Shown here one piece after another: positions 8,306 through 14,411 of a stretch of 16,596 nucleotides of DNA. The stretch's first letter is position 1; each line of letters begins with the position of its first letter. A program made the translations under genes and the position numbers. The stretch is from Chloroflexota bacterium. GTDB taxonomy: Bacteria; Chloroflexota; Limnocylindria; Limnocylindrales; CSP1-4. The stretch is from the NCBI GenBank assembly GCA_021786915.1, contig JAJYMP010000075.1:1-16596 (forward strand), given 5' to 3'. Under the pieces are notes generated by a model. That model worked only from the letters and a program-made list of their open reading frames with translations. It was not told the DNA's origin and searched no databases.

Positions 8306-8689
8306 TCAGGACTTGCGGAGCTCGTCCCGGATCTCGGTCAGGAGCTTGACCTCGTCGGACGGCTCAGCAGGAGCGGCCGGCTTCTCGCGGATCAGCAGCT
8401 TGGCGACCCAGAACACCACGAACGCGACAACGATGAAGACGATGACGAGCTGGATGAAGTTGCCGTACCGGATCGCGACCTCGGTCTTCGGGTCGCCGTT
8501 GGCCGCCGCCTTGAGGATGTACTTGATCTGGGTGAAGTCGACACCGCCGAGGGCGTACCCGATGGGCGGCATGATGATGTCGTTGACCAGCGAATTCACC
8601 AGGGCGCCCAGGGCGCTGCCGATGATCACGCCGATGGCCAGCGCCAGGGCGTTGGACTTGGTCAGGAACGCCTTGAACTCCGCGAACAT
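8306..8689 (-). CDS. mscL: Large-conductance mechanosensitive channel MscL
   Basis: 127 residues, the usual family length. ATG start with GGGAGGA about 7 nt upstream. A short amphipathic N-terminal helix ([13 protein letters not shown]) precedes the pore-lining helix (about 14-40) with the family motif [20 protein letters not shown] followed by IIMPPIG. A periplasmic-type loop, a second membrane helix (about 78-99) and a C-terminal charged helix ([15 protein letters not shown]) follow. It forms a homopentameric pore opened by membrane tension to release solutes on hypo-osmotic shock. It is flanked by hairpins on both sides and looks like a single-gene transcript. Confidence 0.97.
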   Translation of the reverse strand: MFAEFKAFLTKSNALALAIGVIIGSALGALVNSLVNDIIMPPIGYALGGVDFTQIKYILKAAANGDPKTEVAIRYGNFIQLVIVFIVVAFVVFWVAKLLIREKPAAPAEPSDEVKLLTEIRDELRKS

Positions 8690-8731
8690 CTCCGGTTCCT
8701 CCCTGCAGCCGGCGTGGTGCCCGGCCCCGCT

Positions 8732-8737
8732 ACGGTA
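8732..8737 (-). promoter_or_regulatory. Possible -10 element for mscL
   Basis: TACCGT on the minus strand (in the context GTTACCGTAG), about 42 nt before the mscL ATG. It follows the TAnnnT pattern seen before several genes here. No -35 is evident; the mRNA would carry a short leader including the ribosome site. Confidence 0.3.
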
Positions 8738-8757
8738 ACGCCCGCGCCAAGCTCCGA

Positions 8758-8770
8758 CGGGCCGTGCCCG
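8758..8770 (-). terminator. Small hairpin directly after lhgO
   Basis: Perfect 5-bp arms CGGGC / GCCCG with a 3-nt loop, touching the lhgO stop codon. Short and without a T-run, so weak evidence for termination. Confidence 0.3.
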
Positions 8771-10003
8771 TCAGAGGCCGAACCGGTCGATCGCCTCGGC
8801 GGCCAGGCGCCCGCCGATCGCCAGCGACGATGTGGCCGCGGGCGACGGCGCGTTGCGGACGTGGAGCACGCGATCGCCCCCGGCGAGGTCGAAATCGTCG
8901 AGGAGGGTGCCGTCCCTGCCCAGGGCCTGTGCGCGGACCCCCGACGGCCCGAACGTGACCTGGTCGCCGCGCAGCTCGGGCAGGAAGCGCTGCACCTCGC
9001 GCACGAAGGCGCCCTTCGACCAGTCGCGCCGCATCTCAGCCGCGCCCGTCCGCCAGAAGCGGCGCGCCAGCGAGCGGAAGCCCGGGTTCGCCAGCGCCTC
9101 GGCGAGGTCCCGAAGCGAGACGTCCCGGCGCCGGTACCCAGTTCGGCTGAACGCGAGCACCGCGTTCGGACCAGCCCACACCTGACCGTCGATCCGGCGG
9201 GTCAGGTGCACGCCCAGGAACGGGAAGCGCGGGTCCGGCACCGGGTAGACGAGGCCGTGCACGAGCGCCGCCGCCTCGGGGCTGAGCGTGTAGTAGTCCC
9301 CCCGGAACGGGACGATCGAGAGTGATTCCCTCGTCGGCTCACCGGTGAGCGCCGCCACCCGGTCGGACCACAGCCCCGCGCACGCGATGACGTTCCGCGC
9401 CTCGACGGGGCCGCGCGGCGTCTCCAGGACCAGCGCATCGGGCCGCTTGACGACGGCCGTCACGGGCCGGGACAGCTCGATCGCGCCGCCCCTCCCGCGC
9501 ACGTCGTCGGCATAGGCGCGCGTCACGAGCGTGAAGTCGGTGATGCCCGTCCGCGGGCTCCACAGCGCCCGGACGCCGCGGATGTGCGGCTCGATCTCGC
9601 GCATGCGCTCCGGGCCCACCTCCTCGAGGCCGTCGACGCGGTTGGCCAGCCCGCGCTCCTTGAGGGCGGCCAGCCGCGGCAGCTCCCCCTCATCGAGTGC
9701 CACCACCAGCTTGCCGGGCCAGGCGATGGGGATGCCCCGCGCTTCGCAGTACCGCTCAACGAGCCCCTTGCCCTCGCGGCACAGGAGCGCCTTCTGCGAG
9801 CCCGGCGCGTAGTACAGGCCGGCATGGACCACGCCCGAGTTGTGGCCCGACTGGTGGGCGGCCACCTCGGCCTCGCGCTCCAGCACGACGAGCCGCAGGC
9901 CCGGGCGGCGCTCGAGCAGCCGAAGGGCGGTGGCGAGCCCGACGATCCCGGCGCCGATGACCGCCACGTCCACGCGCTCGGTGCCGGGAGAGGCGGTGCC
10001 CAT
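8771..10003 (-). CDS. lhgO: L-2-hydroxyglutarate oxidase/dehydrogenase (FAD-dependent, DAO family)
   Basis: 410 residues, full family length. The dinucleotide-binding motif VIGAGIVGLATALRL (15-29) shows an FAD-binding Rossmann fold. HQSGHNSGVVHAGLYY (50-65) is the hallmark of the LhgO/L2HGDH group and contains the flavin-proximal His. The C-terminal HVRNAPSPAATSSLAIG (381-397) completes the FAD site of this family. It oxidises L-2-hydroxyglutarate to 2-oxoglutarate, passing electrons to quinones or oxygen, and so repairs a by-product of 2-oxoglutarate metabolism. No ribosome site precedes the ATG. Instead TACCCT lies 6 nt before it, suggesting a leaderless mRNA. The neighbours give no pathway clue. 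A related glycerol-3-phosphate or other hydroxy-acid dehydrogenase role is possible but less likely given the motifs. Confidence 0.92.
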   Translation of the reverse strand: MGTASPGTERVDVAVIGAGIVGLATALRLLERRPGLRLVVLEREAEVAAHQSGHNSGVVHAGLYYAPGSQKALLCREGKGLVERYCEARGIPIAWPGKLVVALDEGELPRLAALKERGLANRVDGLEEVGPERMREIEPHIRGVRALWSPRTGITDFTLVTRAYADDVRGRGGAIELSRPVTAVVKRPDALVLETPRGPVEARNVIACAGLWSDRVAALTGEPTRESLSIVPFRGDYYTLSPEAAALVHGLVYPVPDPRFPFLGVHLTRRIDGQVWAGPNAVLAFSRTGYRRRDVSLRDLAEALANPGFRSLARRFWRTGAAEMRRDWSKGAFVREVQRFLPELRGDQVTFGPSGVRAQALGRDGTLLDDFDLAGGDRVLHVRNAPSPAATSSLAIGGRLAAEAIDRFGL

Positions 10004-10009
10004 GCGTTG

Positions 10010-10015
10010 AGGGTA
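10010..10015 (-). promoter_or_regulatory. -10-like element placing lhgO as a leaderless mRNA
   Basis: TACCCT on the minus strand ends 6 nt before the lhgO ATG, so transcription would begin at or near the A of the start codon. No Shine-Dalgarno sequence is present. No clear -35 is seen. Confidence 0.45.
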
Positions 10016-10248
10016 GCGGCCCGACGTGCCGCGTGCCTGCGCTAGTCTCCCGCTCCTGGAATCGCTCGCCGGCTGCCGCCCGGGACCCCCGCCGCGCGCC
10101 GGCGGCTGAGTCGTGCTGGGGTCGCCGCGCGCTTCGGCGTGCGCGGGCGCCGGCCCGGGCCGGGGGCCCGCGGCGCGGCCCGTGCGCGCGGGGGGCGCTC
10201 CCGACCCTGACGCGACTCAACCCGGCGAGGGACCAGCGGATCGGGGCG
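10016..10248. other. Extremely GC-rich, hairpin-filled intergenic stretch
   Basis: No plausible gene lies between the NUDIX stop and the lhgO promoter. On the plus strand it holds a TAGTCT hexamer (10043-10048). Further on is a stem of 7 bp including one G-U wobble, closed by a TTCG tetraloop (10126-10143). A 14-bp perfect palindrome CCGGCCCGGGCCGG (10150-10163) lies within a larger hairpin (10147-10176). I checked for signal recognition particle RNA, tmRNA, RNase P and tRNA signatures and did not find them. Confidence 0.5.
10147..10176 (-). terminator. Very stable hairpin downstream of the NUDIX gene
   Basis: Outer arms GCGCCG / CGGCGC and inner arms CGGGCC / GGCCCG give 12 G-C pairs with a 3-nt bulge and 3-nt loop. 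It lies 73 nt past the NUDIX stop. Without a T-run, the strand on which it acts cannot be decided. Confidence 0.35.
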
Positions 10249-10716
10249 CTAGGCCTGAGCGAGCGCGTCCAGGAGCCGGTCGACGAACTCGGCCTGGGCG
10301 GGGTTGAGCCGTCGGCGAGCCTCGGCGGGACGCGCCCACATGACGCGATCGATTTCGGGCACCACGAGCGTCTGGCCCGTATTGGGAGGCCACTCGACCT
10401 CGGCCTCGAGGCTCTGCAGCCGGTTCGGGTCCATGTCGCCCTCGTACGCCCACGCGCGGACCGTCTTGCCCGAGCGCATCCGGACCTCGCCCAGATCGAT
10501 CGGCGTGGCGTCCGGGGGACGCTGGCCGGTCTCCTCCTCGAACTCGCGCCGTGCGGCGTCCAGGTCCGCCTCATGGTCCAGCGGCGCGCCCTTGGGGATG
10601 GACCAGGCCGCGGTGTCGCGTCGGGCCCAGATCGGCCCGCCCGGGTGCCCGATCAGGACCTCGACCGAGACGCCGGAGCGCCGGTAGAGGAGGAGCCCTG
10701 CGGAGTGCTTCGCCAT
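10249..10716 (-). CDS. NUDIX hydrolase (COG4119-like predicted NTP pyrophosphohydrolase)
   Basis: 155 residues from the ATG beginning MAKHSAGLLLYRR, the typical family start; a much longer in-frame extension upstream looks non-coding. The complete Nudix box is present at 43-65: Gly43, Glu49, Arg57-Glu58, Glu61-Glu62 and Gly64 fit GX5EX7REUXEEXGU, so metal-dependent pyrophosphatase activity is expected. HPGGPIWARRDTAAWSIPKG (24-43) preceding the box is characteristic of the COG4119 group. Substrates are nucleoside diphosphates linked to another moiety; the exact one is unknown. No good ribosome site is seen. A 456-nt non-coding stretch precedes the gene, so a long leader is possible. Confidence 0.9.
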   Translation of the reverse strand: MAKHSAGLLLYRRSGVSVEVLIGHPGGPIWARRDTAAWSIPKGAPLDHEADLDAARREFEEETGQRPPDATPIDLGEVRMRSGKTVRAWAYEGDMDPNRLQSLEAEVEWPPNTGQTLVVPEIDRVMWARPAEARRRLNPAQAEFVDRLLDALAQA

Positions 10717-10767
10717 CGTGGTGCGGAGTTTGGCGTCCTGGGCAGACCGACGGGGTGTCGCGGGGCT

Positions 10768-10805
10768 GGACACGCAAGAGCGCCCCGGACACGCGAAAGC
10801 GCCCG
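10768..10805. repeat. Tandem 19-bp direct repeat upstream of the NUDIX gene
   Basis: Two adjacent 19-mers, GGACACGCAAGAGCGCCCC and GGACACGCGAAAGCGCCCG, differ at three positions. They start 52 nt before the NUDIX ATG. Adjacent near-identical units of about two helical turns could bind a regulator side by side. Confidence 0.6.
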
Positions 10806-10986
10806 AAGGAACCATGCATACCGGCTCACCCACGACGCACCCGAGCAAGCTCGGCCTTGTCGCGGCGGCTCCGGCTCCGTCCACCTCAACGACCTTGCGG
10901 CCACCGTGGCGGAGGTTCCAGAGACCCGGTCCGTTGATTGCTCACCGGTCCGGTTTCGGTACCACCGGCCCCTTCGGGCAAGACGA

Positions 10987-11015
10987 ACGATACGCGGCCG
11001 CAACGCTGCCTCCAA
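10987..11015 (-). promoter_or_regulatory. Possible promoter reading toward the NUDIX gene
   Basis: On the minus strand TTGGAG (11010-11015) and TATCGT (10987-10992) are separated by 17 nt. If used, transcription would start near 10980 and leave a leader of about 265 nt before the NUDIX start codon. Confidence 0.35.
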
Positions 11016-11020
11016 TGGGC

Positions 11021-11094
11021 TTGTCCACGAAATTCGGGGAGAACCCAGAGGAGTTGTCCACGATTCCGTGCCTCAGTGGACGGAGTGTGGAGAA
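11021..11094. promoter_or_regulatory. Cluster of four DnaA-box-like nonamers
   Basis: TTGTCCACG occurs at 11021-11029 and 11054-11062 on the plus strand; on the minus strand there are CCGTCCACT (11075-11083) and TTCTCCACA (11086-11094). All keep the TCCAC core and differ by one or two bases from the high-GC DnaA box TTGTCCACA. The starts are 33, 21 and 11 bp apart, close to whole helical turns. No dnaA, dnaN or AT-rich unwinding element is seen nearby, so function as an origin is unproven. Confidence 0.35.
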
Positions 11095-11172
11095 GTCCGG
11101 CGTCACCGCCGCGGCGAGACGAGGGGCGGCTTGCGGCCGAGACGGCCAAGTCGCGGCCCGACGGAGCCCTCG

Positions 11173-11805
11173 TCAGCCCCCATCAGCCACGACGCCGCGC
11201 GCGGAGCGGGCCGACGCGACCTCGTGGTGCCGCAGGCAGCGCGCCTCGTACGTCTCCACCGCCGGCGCGTCGAACCCGCCGATCACGATCAGCGGGTCGT
11301 CGATCGCTGCCGGCCGGCCGCCCACCAGGCGCTGCGTGCGCGTCGCGGTCTCGCCGCAGACCACGCAGATCGCGGACAGCATCGTGATCTCGTCCGCCAG
11401 GGCGAGCAGGTTGGGCATGGGGCCGAACGGCCGCCCCGCGAAGTCCGTGTTGAGCCCGCTCGCGATCACGTGGCGGCCGCTCTGGCGCAGGGTCTCCACG
11501 GCCCGGACGAGGCTCTGGTCGAAGAACTGGGCCTCCTCGATCCCGATCAGATCCACGTCCTTCTCGCGCGCGAGGGACAGGATCGTGACGGGCTCGTCCT
11601 TGGGCACCGGGGTCGACGGGTAGCGGGCGTGGCTGCGGCTCTCGGCATACTCCGCAGGCGTCCGGTCATCCACGTCGGGGCGGACGAGCAGGATCCGCCG
11701 GCGCGCGATCTCGGCGCGGCGGAGCAGGCGGAGCAGCTCGTCGGTCTTGCCCGACGACATGCACCCGGCGATGACATGGAGCCACGGATCAGCGCGGAAC
11801 AGCAC
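11173..11805 (-). CDS. tdk: Thymidine kinase (type II, TK1-like)
   Basis: 210 residues with a GTG start. The P-loop GCMSSGKT (14-21) is followed by the Mg-binding segment GIEEAQFFD (88-96), with Glu and Asp acting in catalysis, and the lasso-region sequence SGLNTDFAGRPFGPMPNLL (116-134) typical of the family. A zinc site is formed by Cys147, Cys150, Cys190 and His193. It phosphorylates thymidine to dTMP in the nucleotide salvage pathway, using ATP, as a homotetramer. The P-loop carries Ser where most homologues have Phe (usual GxMFSGK). There is no ribosome site; TAGGAT ends 6 nt before the GTG, suggesting leaderless translation. It is divergent from the luciferase-like oxidoreductase gene across an 84-nt gap. 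Confidence 0.95.
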   Translation of the reverse strand: MLFRADPWLHVIAGCMSSGKTDELLRLLRRAEIARRRILLVRPDVDDRTPAEYAESRSHARYPSTPVPKDEPVTILSLAREKDVDLIGIEEAQFFDQSLVRAVETLRQSGRHVIASGLNTDFAGRPFGPMPNLLALADEITMLSAICVVCGETATRTQRLVGGRPAAIDDPLIVIGGFDAPAVETYEARCLRHHEVASARSARGVVADGG

Positions 11806-11811
11806 GCCTCG

Positions 11812-11817
11812 ATCCTA
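11812..11817 (-). promoter_or_regulatory. -10-like element for a leaderless tdk mRNA
   Basis: TAGGAT on the minus strand ends 6 nt before the GTG of thymidine kinase. The same hexamer lies the same way before the divergent neighbour. No -35 is recognised. Confidence 0.5.
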
Positions 11818-11876
11818 CCGGCTGCGAGGGCCTCCCGGCGGGCCCGCGGGCGCGCCACCCGCCCGTCGCGACACCC

Positions 11877-11882
11877 TAGGAT
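11877..11882 (+). promoter_or_regulatory. -10-like element for a leaderless luciferase-like oxidoreductase mRNA
   Basis: TAGGAT ends 7 nt before the ATG at 11890. It overlaps an in-frame ATG at 11881, which argues for the later start. No Shine-Dalgarno sequence is present. Confidence 0.5.
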
Positions 11883-11889
11883 GTGCGGC

Positions 11890-12837
11890 ATGAGGACTCA
11901 TGCGCTCCGGCCCGGCATCGGCCTCAACCTGCCAACCTGGCCCCGTGCCGACCACACCGTCGCCTCCTGGCCCGAGATGCGGTCCCTGGCCCGCGACGCC
12001 GAGGCGCTGGGGGTCGACATGCTGTGGGTCCCCGACCACCTCGTGCGCGTCCTGCCGTCGGGCCGTCCCGTCGCCTTCCGGGAGTGCTGGACCATCCTCG
12101 CCGCCGCCGCAGAGGCGACGACGCGCATCGGCATCGGCCCCTTCGTCGCCTGCGCCGGGTTCCGCAACCCGGGGCTCCTCGCCCGCATGGCAGAGACCCT
12201 CGACGAGGTCAGCAGCGGGCGCCTCGTCCTTGGCCTCGGGAGCGGGGTCCCGGACGGCGACACGAGCTGGCGGATGTTCGGCTTCGAGGCTGCCCGGCCC
12301 GTGGGCAGATACGCGGAATCGGCGGAGGTGGTGGCGCGGCTGCTCCACGGCGAGACGCTCACGTTCTCGGGCGACCACGTCCGCACCGACGGCGCGACCC
12401 TGGAGCCCCGCGGCCCTCGACCCGCCGGCCTGCCTCTGTGGCTGGCCGCGAAGGGCGACCGGACGATGGACGTGGCCGCGCGTTGGGGCGATGCCGTGAA
12501 CGTCAACACGGCGCTCACGAGCCCGAACGACGTGGCGATGGCCGCGGGCGCCGCGGATGCGGCGTGCGCACGTGTCGGGCGCGACCCGGCGACGCTCGAG
12601 CTGACCGGCTGGACTCGGATCGCGCTGGATCCCGGCGGGCACGGCGTCGAGCGCCGCGGCTGGCTCTCGGGCTCCGCTGCGGAGCTGGTCGCGACGCTGC
12701 GGGCGATGGCGGCTGCCGGCCTCGCCCACGCCTCGATCTACATCGGCACGGAGGACGACACGAGCCCGCTCCCCGCGCTCACTCCGCGGGCACTGGAGCG
12801 CTTCGGCCCCGTGCTCGAGGCGCTCGGCGCGCCCTGA
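11890..12837 (+). CDS. LLM-class flavin-dependent oxidoreductase (luciferase-like, possibly F420-dependent)
   Basis: 315 residues from the ATG placed 7 nt after a TAGGAT element; an in-frame ATG three codons earlier is an alternative. It is a bacterial luciferase-like TIM barrel (PF00296). LARDAEALGVDMLWVPDHL (33-51) is the usual first helix-strand pair. TTRIGIGPFVACAGFRNPGLLARMAETL (from 77) and SGRLVLGLGSG (109-119) are family hallmarks around the cofactor pocket. PLWLAAKGDRTMDVAARWGDAVN matches the conserved later strand. Family members use F420 or FMN for hydride transfer to diverse substrates; neither cofactor choice nor substrate is evident here. The gene is divergent from tdk and followed by a hairpin, so it is probably monocistronic. 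Confidence 0.9.
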   Translation: MRTHALRPGIGLNLPTWPRADHTVASWPEMRSLARDAEALGVDMLWVPDHLVRVLPSGRPVAFRECWTILAAAAEATTRIGIGPFVACAGFRNPGLLARMAETLDEVSSGRLVLGLGSGVPDGDTSWRMFGFEAARPVGRYAESAEVVARLLHGETLTFSGDHVRTDGATLEPRGPRPAGLPLWLAAKGDRTMDVAARWGDAVNVNTALTSPNDVAMAAGAADAACARVGRDPATLELTGWTRIALDPGGHGVERRGWLSGSAAELVATLRAMAAAGLAHASIYIGTEDDTSPLPALTPRALERFGPVLEALGAP

Positions 12838-12839
12838 CG

Positions 12840-12860
12840 CCGGCTCGGCGCGAGCGCCGG
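12840..12860 (+). terminator. Hairpin after the luciferase-like oxidoreductase
   Basis: CCGG-CTCG, loop GCG, CGAG-(CG bulge)-CCGG begins 3 nt past the stop codon. It is G/C-only with no T-run, the same style as other gene ends in the window. Confidence 0.45.
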
Positions 12861-12864
12861 TGCC

Positions 12865-12892
12865 GCCCCTCGCCCCTCGCCCCTCGCCCCTT
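12865..12892. repeat. Four tandem copies of a 7-bp unit
   Basis: GCCCCTC is repeated three times and then once as GCCCCTT, in the gap between the oxidoreductase and the RNA ligase-like gene. Copy number is likely to vary by slippage; no function is evident. Confidence 0.75.
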
Positions 12893-12924
12893 GCGCCGAG
12901 GTGGGAGGGCGCGAAGTCGCGACC

Positions 12925-12952
12925 TTGACGCGGCGCCCGGCGTCCCCACACT
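12925..12952 (+). promoter_or_regulatory. Possible promoter of the RNA ligase-like gene
   Basis: TTGACG (12925-12930), 16 nt, then CACACT (12947-12952), 27 nt before the ATG. The -35 is a good match; the -10 is poor. An AGGAAGAGG ribosome site follows about 10 nt before the start. Confidence 0.35.
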
Positions 12953-12979
12953 CGAGACCAGGAAGAGGCGTGCATCGAG

Positions 12980-13537
12980 ATGGCTGATCCGGCCGACGAA
13001 ACAGCGCTGATCATCGCGGTCCGGCTGCCCGCGGTGCTGGCGGGCCTCCGTCGGCGGTCCGTGCCGGACGCGGCCTCCGGGCTGCCAGCGCACGCCACGC
13101 TGCTCTACCCGTTCGCGGCGGCGGATGCCCTCGATGCGGGCGTCCGGGCGAGGTTGGAGCGCGTCATCTCCCGGCACGCCGCATTCTCGTTCCGGTTGGC
13201 CGGGCTCGGTCGGTGGCCGGGCGTGCTGTACGCGTCTGTCGAGCCGGAGGACCCGTTCCGGTCGCTGTATGCGGATCTGCTCTGCGCGTTCCCGCAGTTC
13301 CCGTCCGCAGGCGGCAGGTTCGAGTTCGTGCCCCACGTGACGATCGCGGTGGACCCGGCGGCGAGCGCCCCGGAGACCGCGAGCGATCCCGCCTGGCGGA
13401 TCCTGCCGACCGTCCAGCGCGCGTCCCGAGCCGATCTGATCGTGCGGGGCGCGGCGGGCTGGGACGTGCACTGGTCGTTCCCGATGCGTGGTGAGCCGAA
13501 ACCTCCGCGCCCGCAGCAGACGGGGCCACGGCGATGA
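12980..13537 (+). CDS. 2'-5' RNA ligase family protein (2H phosphoesterase)
   Basis: 185 residues; ATG with purine-rich AGGAAGAGG upstream. Two HxT motifs define the active site of the 2H phosphoesterase fold: HAT at 38-40 and HVT at 119-121, about 80 residues apart as usual. Preceding strands such as ALIIAVRLP (9-17) and GVLYASVEPEDPF (81-93) also fit PF13563. Family members hydrolyse cyclic 2',3'- or 1',2'-phosphates, or ligate RNA ends in vitro; the cellular substrate is not known. The C-terminal 15 residues are basic and Pro-rich. It seems to be transcribed alone, since the next gene has its own promoter-like element and 5' leader. Confidence 0.87.
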   Translation: MADPADETALIIAVRLPAVLAGLRRRSVPDAASGLPAHATLLYPFAAADALDAGVRARLERVISRHAAFSFRLAGLGRWPGVLYASVEPEDPFRSLYADLLCAFPQFPSAGGRFEFVPHVTIAVDPAASAPETASDPAWRILPTVQRASRADLIVRGAAGWDVHWSFPMRGEPKPPRPQQTGPRR

Positions 13538-13691
13538 CCGCTTGCCGACTGGATCGTCCACGCTGGAGCGAGAACGGACCAGCGACGACGTGGTTGCGCT
13601 TGTCCATCGCGGCCGCTCGCGCCCGGATTGGAGTGCCACCCCTCGCGGGTCACAGCGCGCCCTGAGCCCTCGCCGGGCAGTCCGCTCGCCG

Positions 13692-13697
13692 TATCCT
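13692..13697 (+). promoter_or_regulatory. Possible -10 element of the zinc-ribbon gene
   Basis: TATCCT, in the context CGTATCCTC, lies 59 nt before the ATG and predicts a leader of roughly 50 nt. No matching -35 is seen. The rest of the 219-nt gap (13538-13756) holds no recognisable gene. Confidence 0.4.
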
Positions 13698-13707
13698 CAT
13701 CGGTGCC

Positions 13708-13730
13708 CCCGCCCTCGGGGTACGGGCGGG
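13708..13730 (+). promoter_or_regulatory. 5'-leader hairpin before the zinc-ribbon gene
   Basis: Perfect 7-bp arms CCCGCCC / GGGCGGG with a 9-nt loop lie between the -10-like element and the AGGAGG ribosome site (13746-13751). It could affect translation or mark an internal terminator/attenuator; no T-run follows. Confidence 0.4.
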
Positions 13731-13756
13731 CGGGTCACCAAGGCCAGGAGGGCTTG

Positions 13757-14380
13757 ATGCCGGGCTTCACGCCGTTCACCAGCAACTACTCGGATCTCTC
13801 GGACGAGAACGGCTACCAGTTCGAGTTCCGATGCGACGTCTGCGGGTCGGGGTACCGGAGCGAGTTCATCCGCTCGGCCCTGGGCACCGCGGGCAATCTG
13901 CTCGACGGAGCCGGCAGCCTCATCGGCGGGTTCTTCGGCCGGGCAGGGAACGCGGCCGACCGGGTCAGGGAGATCACGGACCGCGGCGCGCGCGACGACG
14001 CCCTCAAGAAGGCGTCCAACGAGATCATGGCGCTGTTCACCCGTTGCCCAAAGTGCAACAACTGGGTGGACGAGACGTGCTGGAACCAGCCGCGCGGGCT
14101 GTGCGTGAGCTGCGCTCCGAACCTGGCCACCGAGATGGAGGCCGAGCGCGCCTCGGTCGAGATCGCCCAGATGCGCCAGGCGATGCAGACCGAGACGGTC
14201 TTCTCGGGCGACACCAGCGCCAGGCAGACGGTGTGCAGGAGCTGCGGCAAGCCGGTCGGCTCCGAGAAGTTCTGCTCGAACTGCGGCACCCCTACCGGCC
14301 AGAACCACTGCACGCAGTGCGGCGGCGAGATCACCCCGGGCTCCCGGTTCTGCGGCAACTGCGGCGCGAAGGCCGGCTGA
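13757..14380 (+). CDS. Multi-zinc-ribbon protein with central Gly/Ala-rich amphipathic segment
   Basis: 207 residues; AGGAGG lies 5 nt before the ATG and decides the start over a longer in-frame extension. An N-terminal CxxC pair (26, 29) follows the segment NYSDLSDENGYQFEF. Residues 40-72 are Gly/Ala-rich and hydrophobic-amphipathic. A second set of pairs follows at 97/100 and 116/119 (with Trp103, Cys108, Trp109), then a charged helix (123-148). Two C-terminal double-zinc-ribbon units use Cys 160/163, 173/176 and 185/188, 199/202. I recognise the general form of zinc-ribbon proteins found in Chloroflexota and other bacteria, but no biochemical role is known. It is convergent with another zinc-ribbon gene, which hints at a shared function. 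Probably protein or nucleic-acid binding rather than catalytic. Confidence 0.85.
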   Translation: MPGFTPFTSNYSDLSDENGYQFEFRCDVCGSGYRSEFIRSALGTAGNLLDGAGSLIGGFFGRAGNAADRVREITDRGARDDALKKASNEIMALFTRCPKCNNWVDETCWNQPRGLCVSCAPNLATEMEAERASVEIAQMRQAMQTETVFSGDTSARQTVCRSCGKPVGSEKFCSNCGTPTGQNHCTQCGGEITPGSRFCGNCGAKAG

Positions 14381-14411
14381 CCGGCCCGCTGATCGCCTGA
14401 CACGCCCTCGA

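Larger units (their letters stand above)
10717..11172. other. 456-nt gene-free region between thymidine kinase and NUDIX genes
   Basis: I see no convincing protein gene on either strand; short frames here lack family motifs and ribosome sites. Base composition is visibly less GC-rich than the neighbours. It contains a tandem 19-mer, a promoter-like pair on the minus strand, an 11-bp palindrome ACCGGTCCGGT (10944-10954), two copies of CCGGTCCG (10926-10933, 10945-10952) and a cluster of DnaA-box-like nonamers. It may be a regulatory leader or a protein-binding locus. Confidence 0.6.

Noticed and set aside
10050..10200. Signal recognition particle RNA, tmRNA, RNase P or tRNA in the GC-rich gap
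   Set aside because: The conserved SRP apical sequence, the tmRNA ends, the RNase P core and the tRNA T-loop are all absent.
10957..10966. GGTGGTACCG on the minus strand, like the T-box antiterminator motif
   Set aside because: The stem I and specifier-loop architecture is not seen, the motif would sit at the wrong end of the leader, and the downstream gene is a NUDIX hydrolase rather than an aminoacyl-tRNA synthetase or amino-acid gene.
10886..11149. Short minus-strand frame of 87 residues in the gene-free region
   Set aside because: Its translation is Arg/Ser/Pro-rich without motifs, it has no ribosome site, and it overlaps the DnaA-box-like cluster and promoter-like sequences.
10033..11880. 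Long plus-strand open frame leading into the luciferase-like oxidoreductase
   Set aside because: It overlaps the NUDIX and thymidine kinase genes on the other strand and shows no family motifs before the oxidoreductase start. The leaderless promoter marks the true start at 11890.
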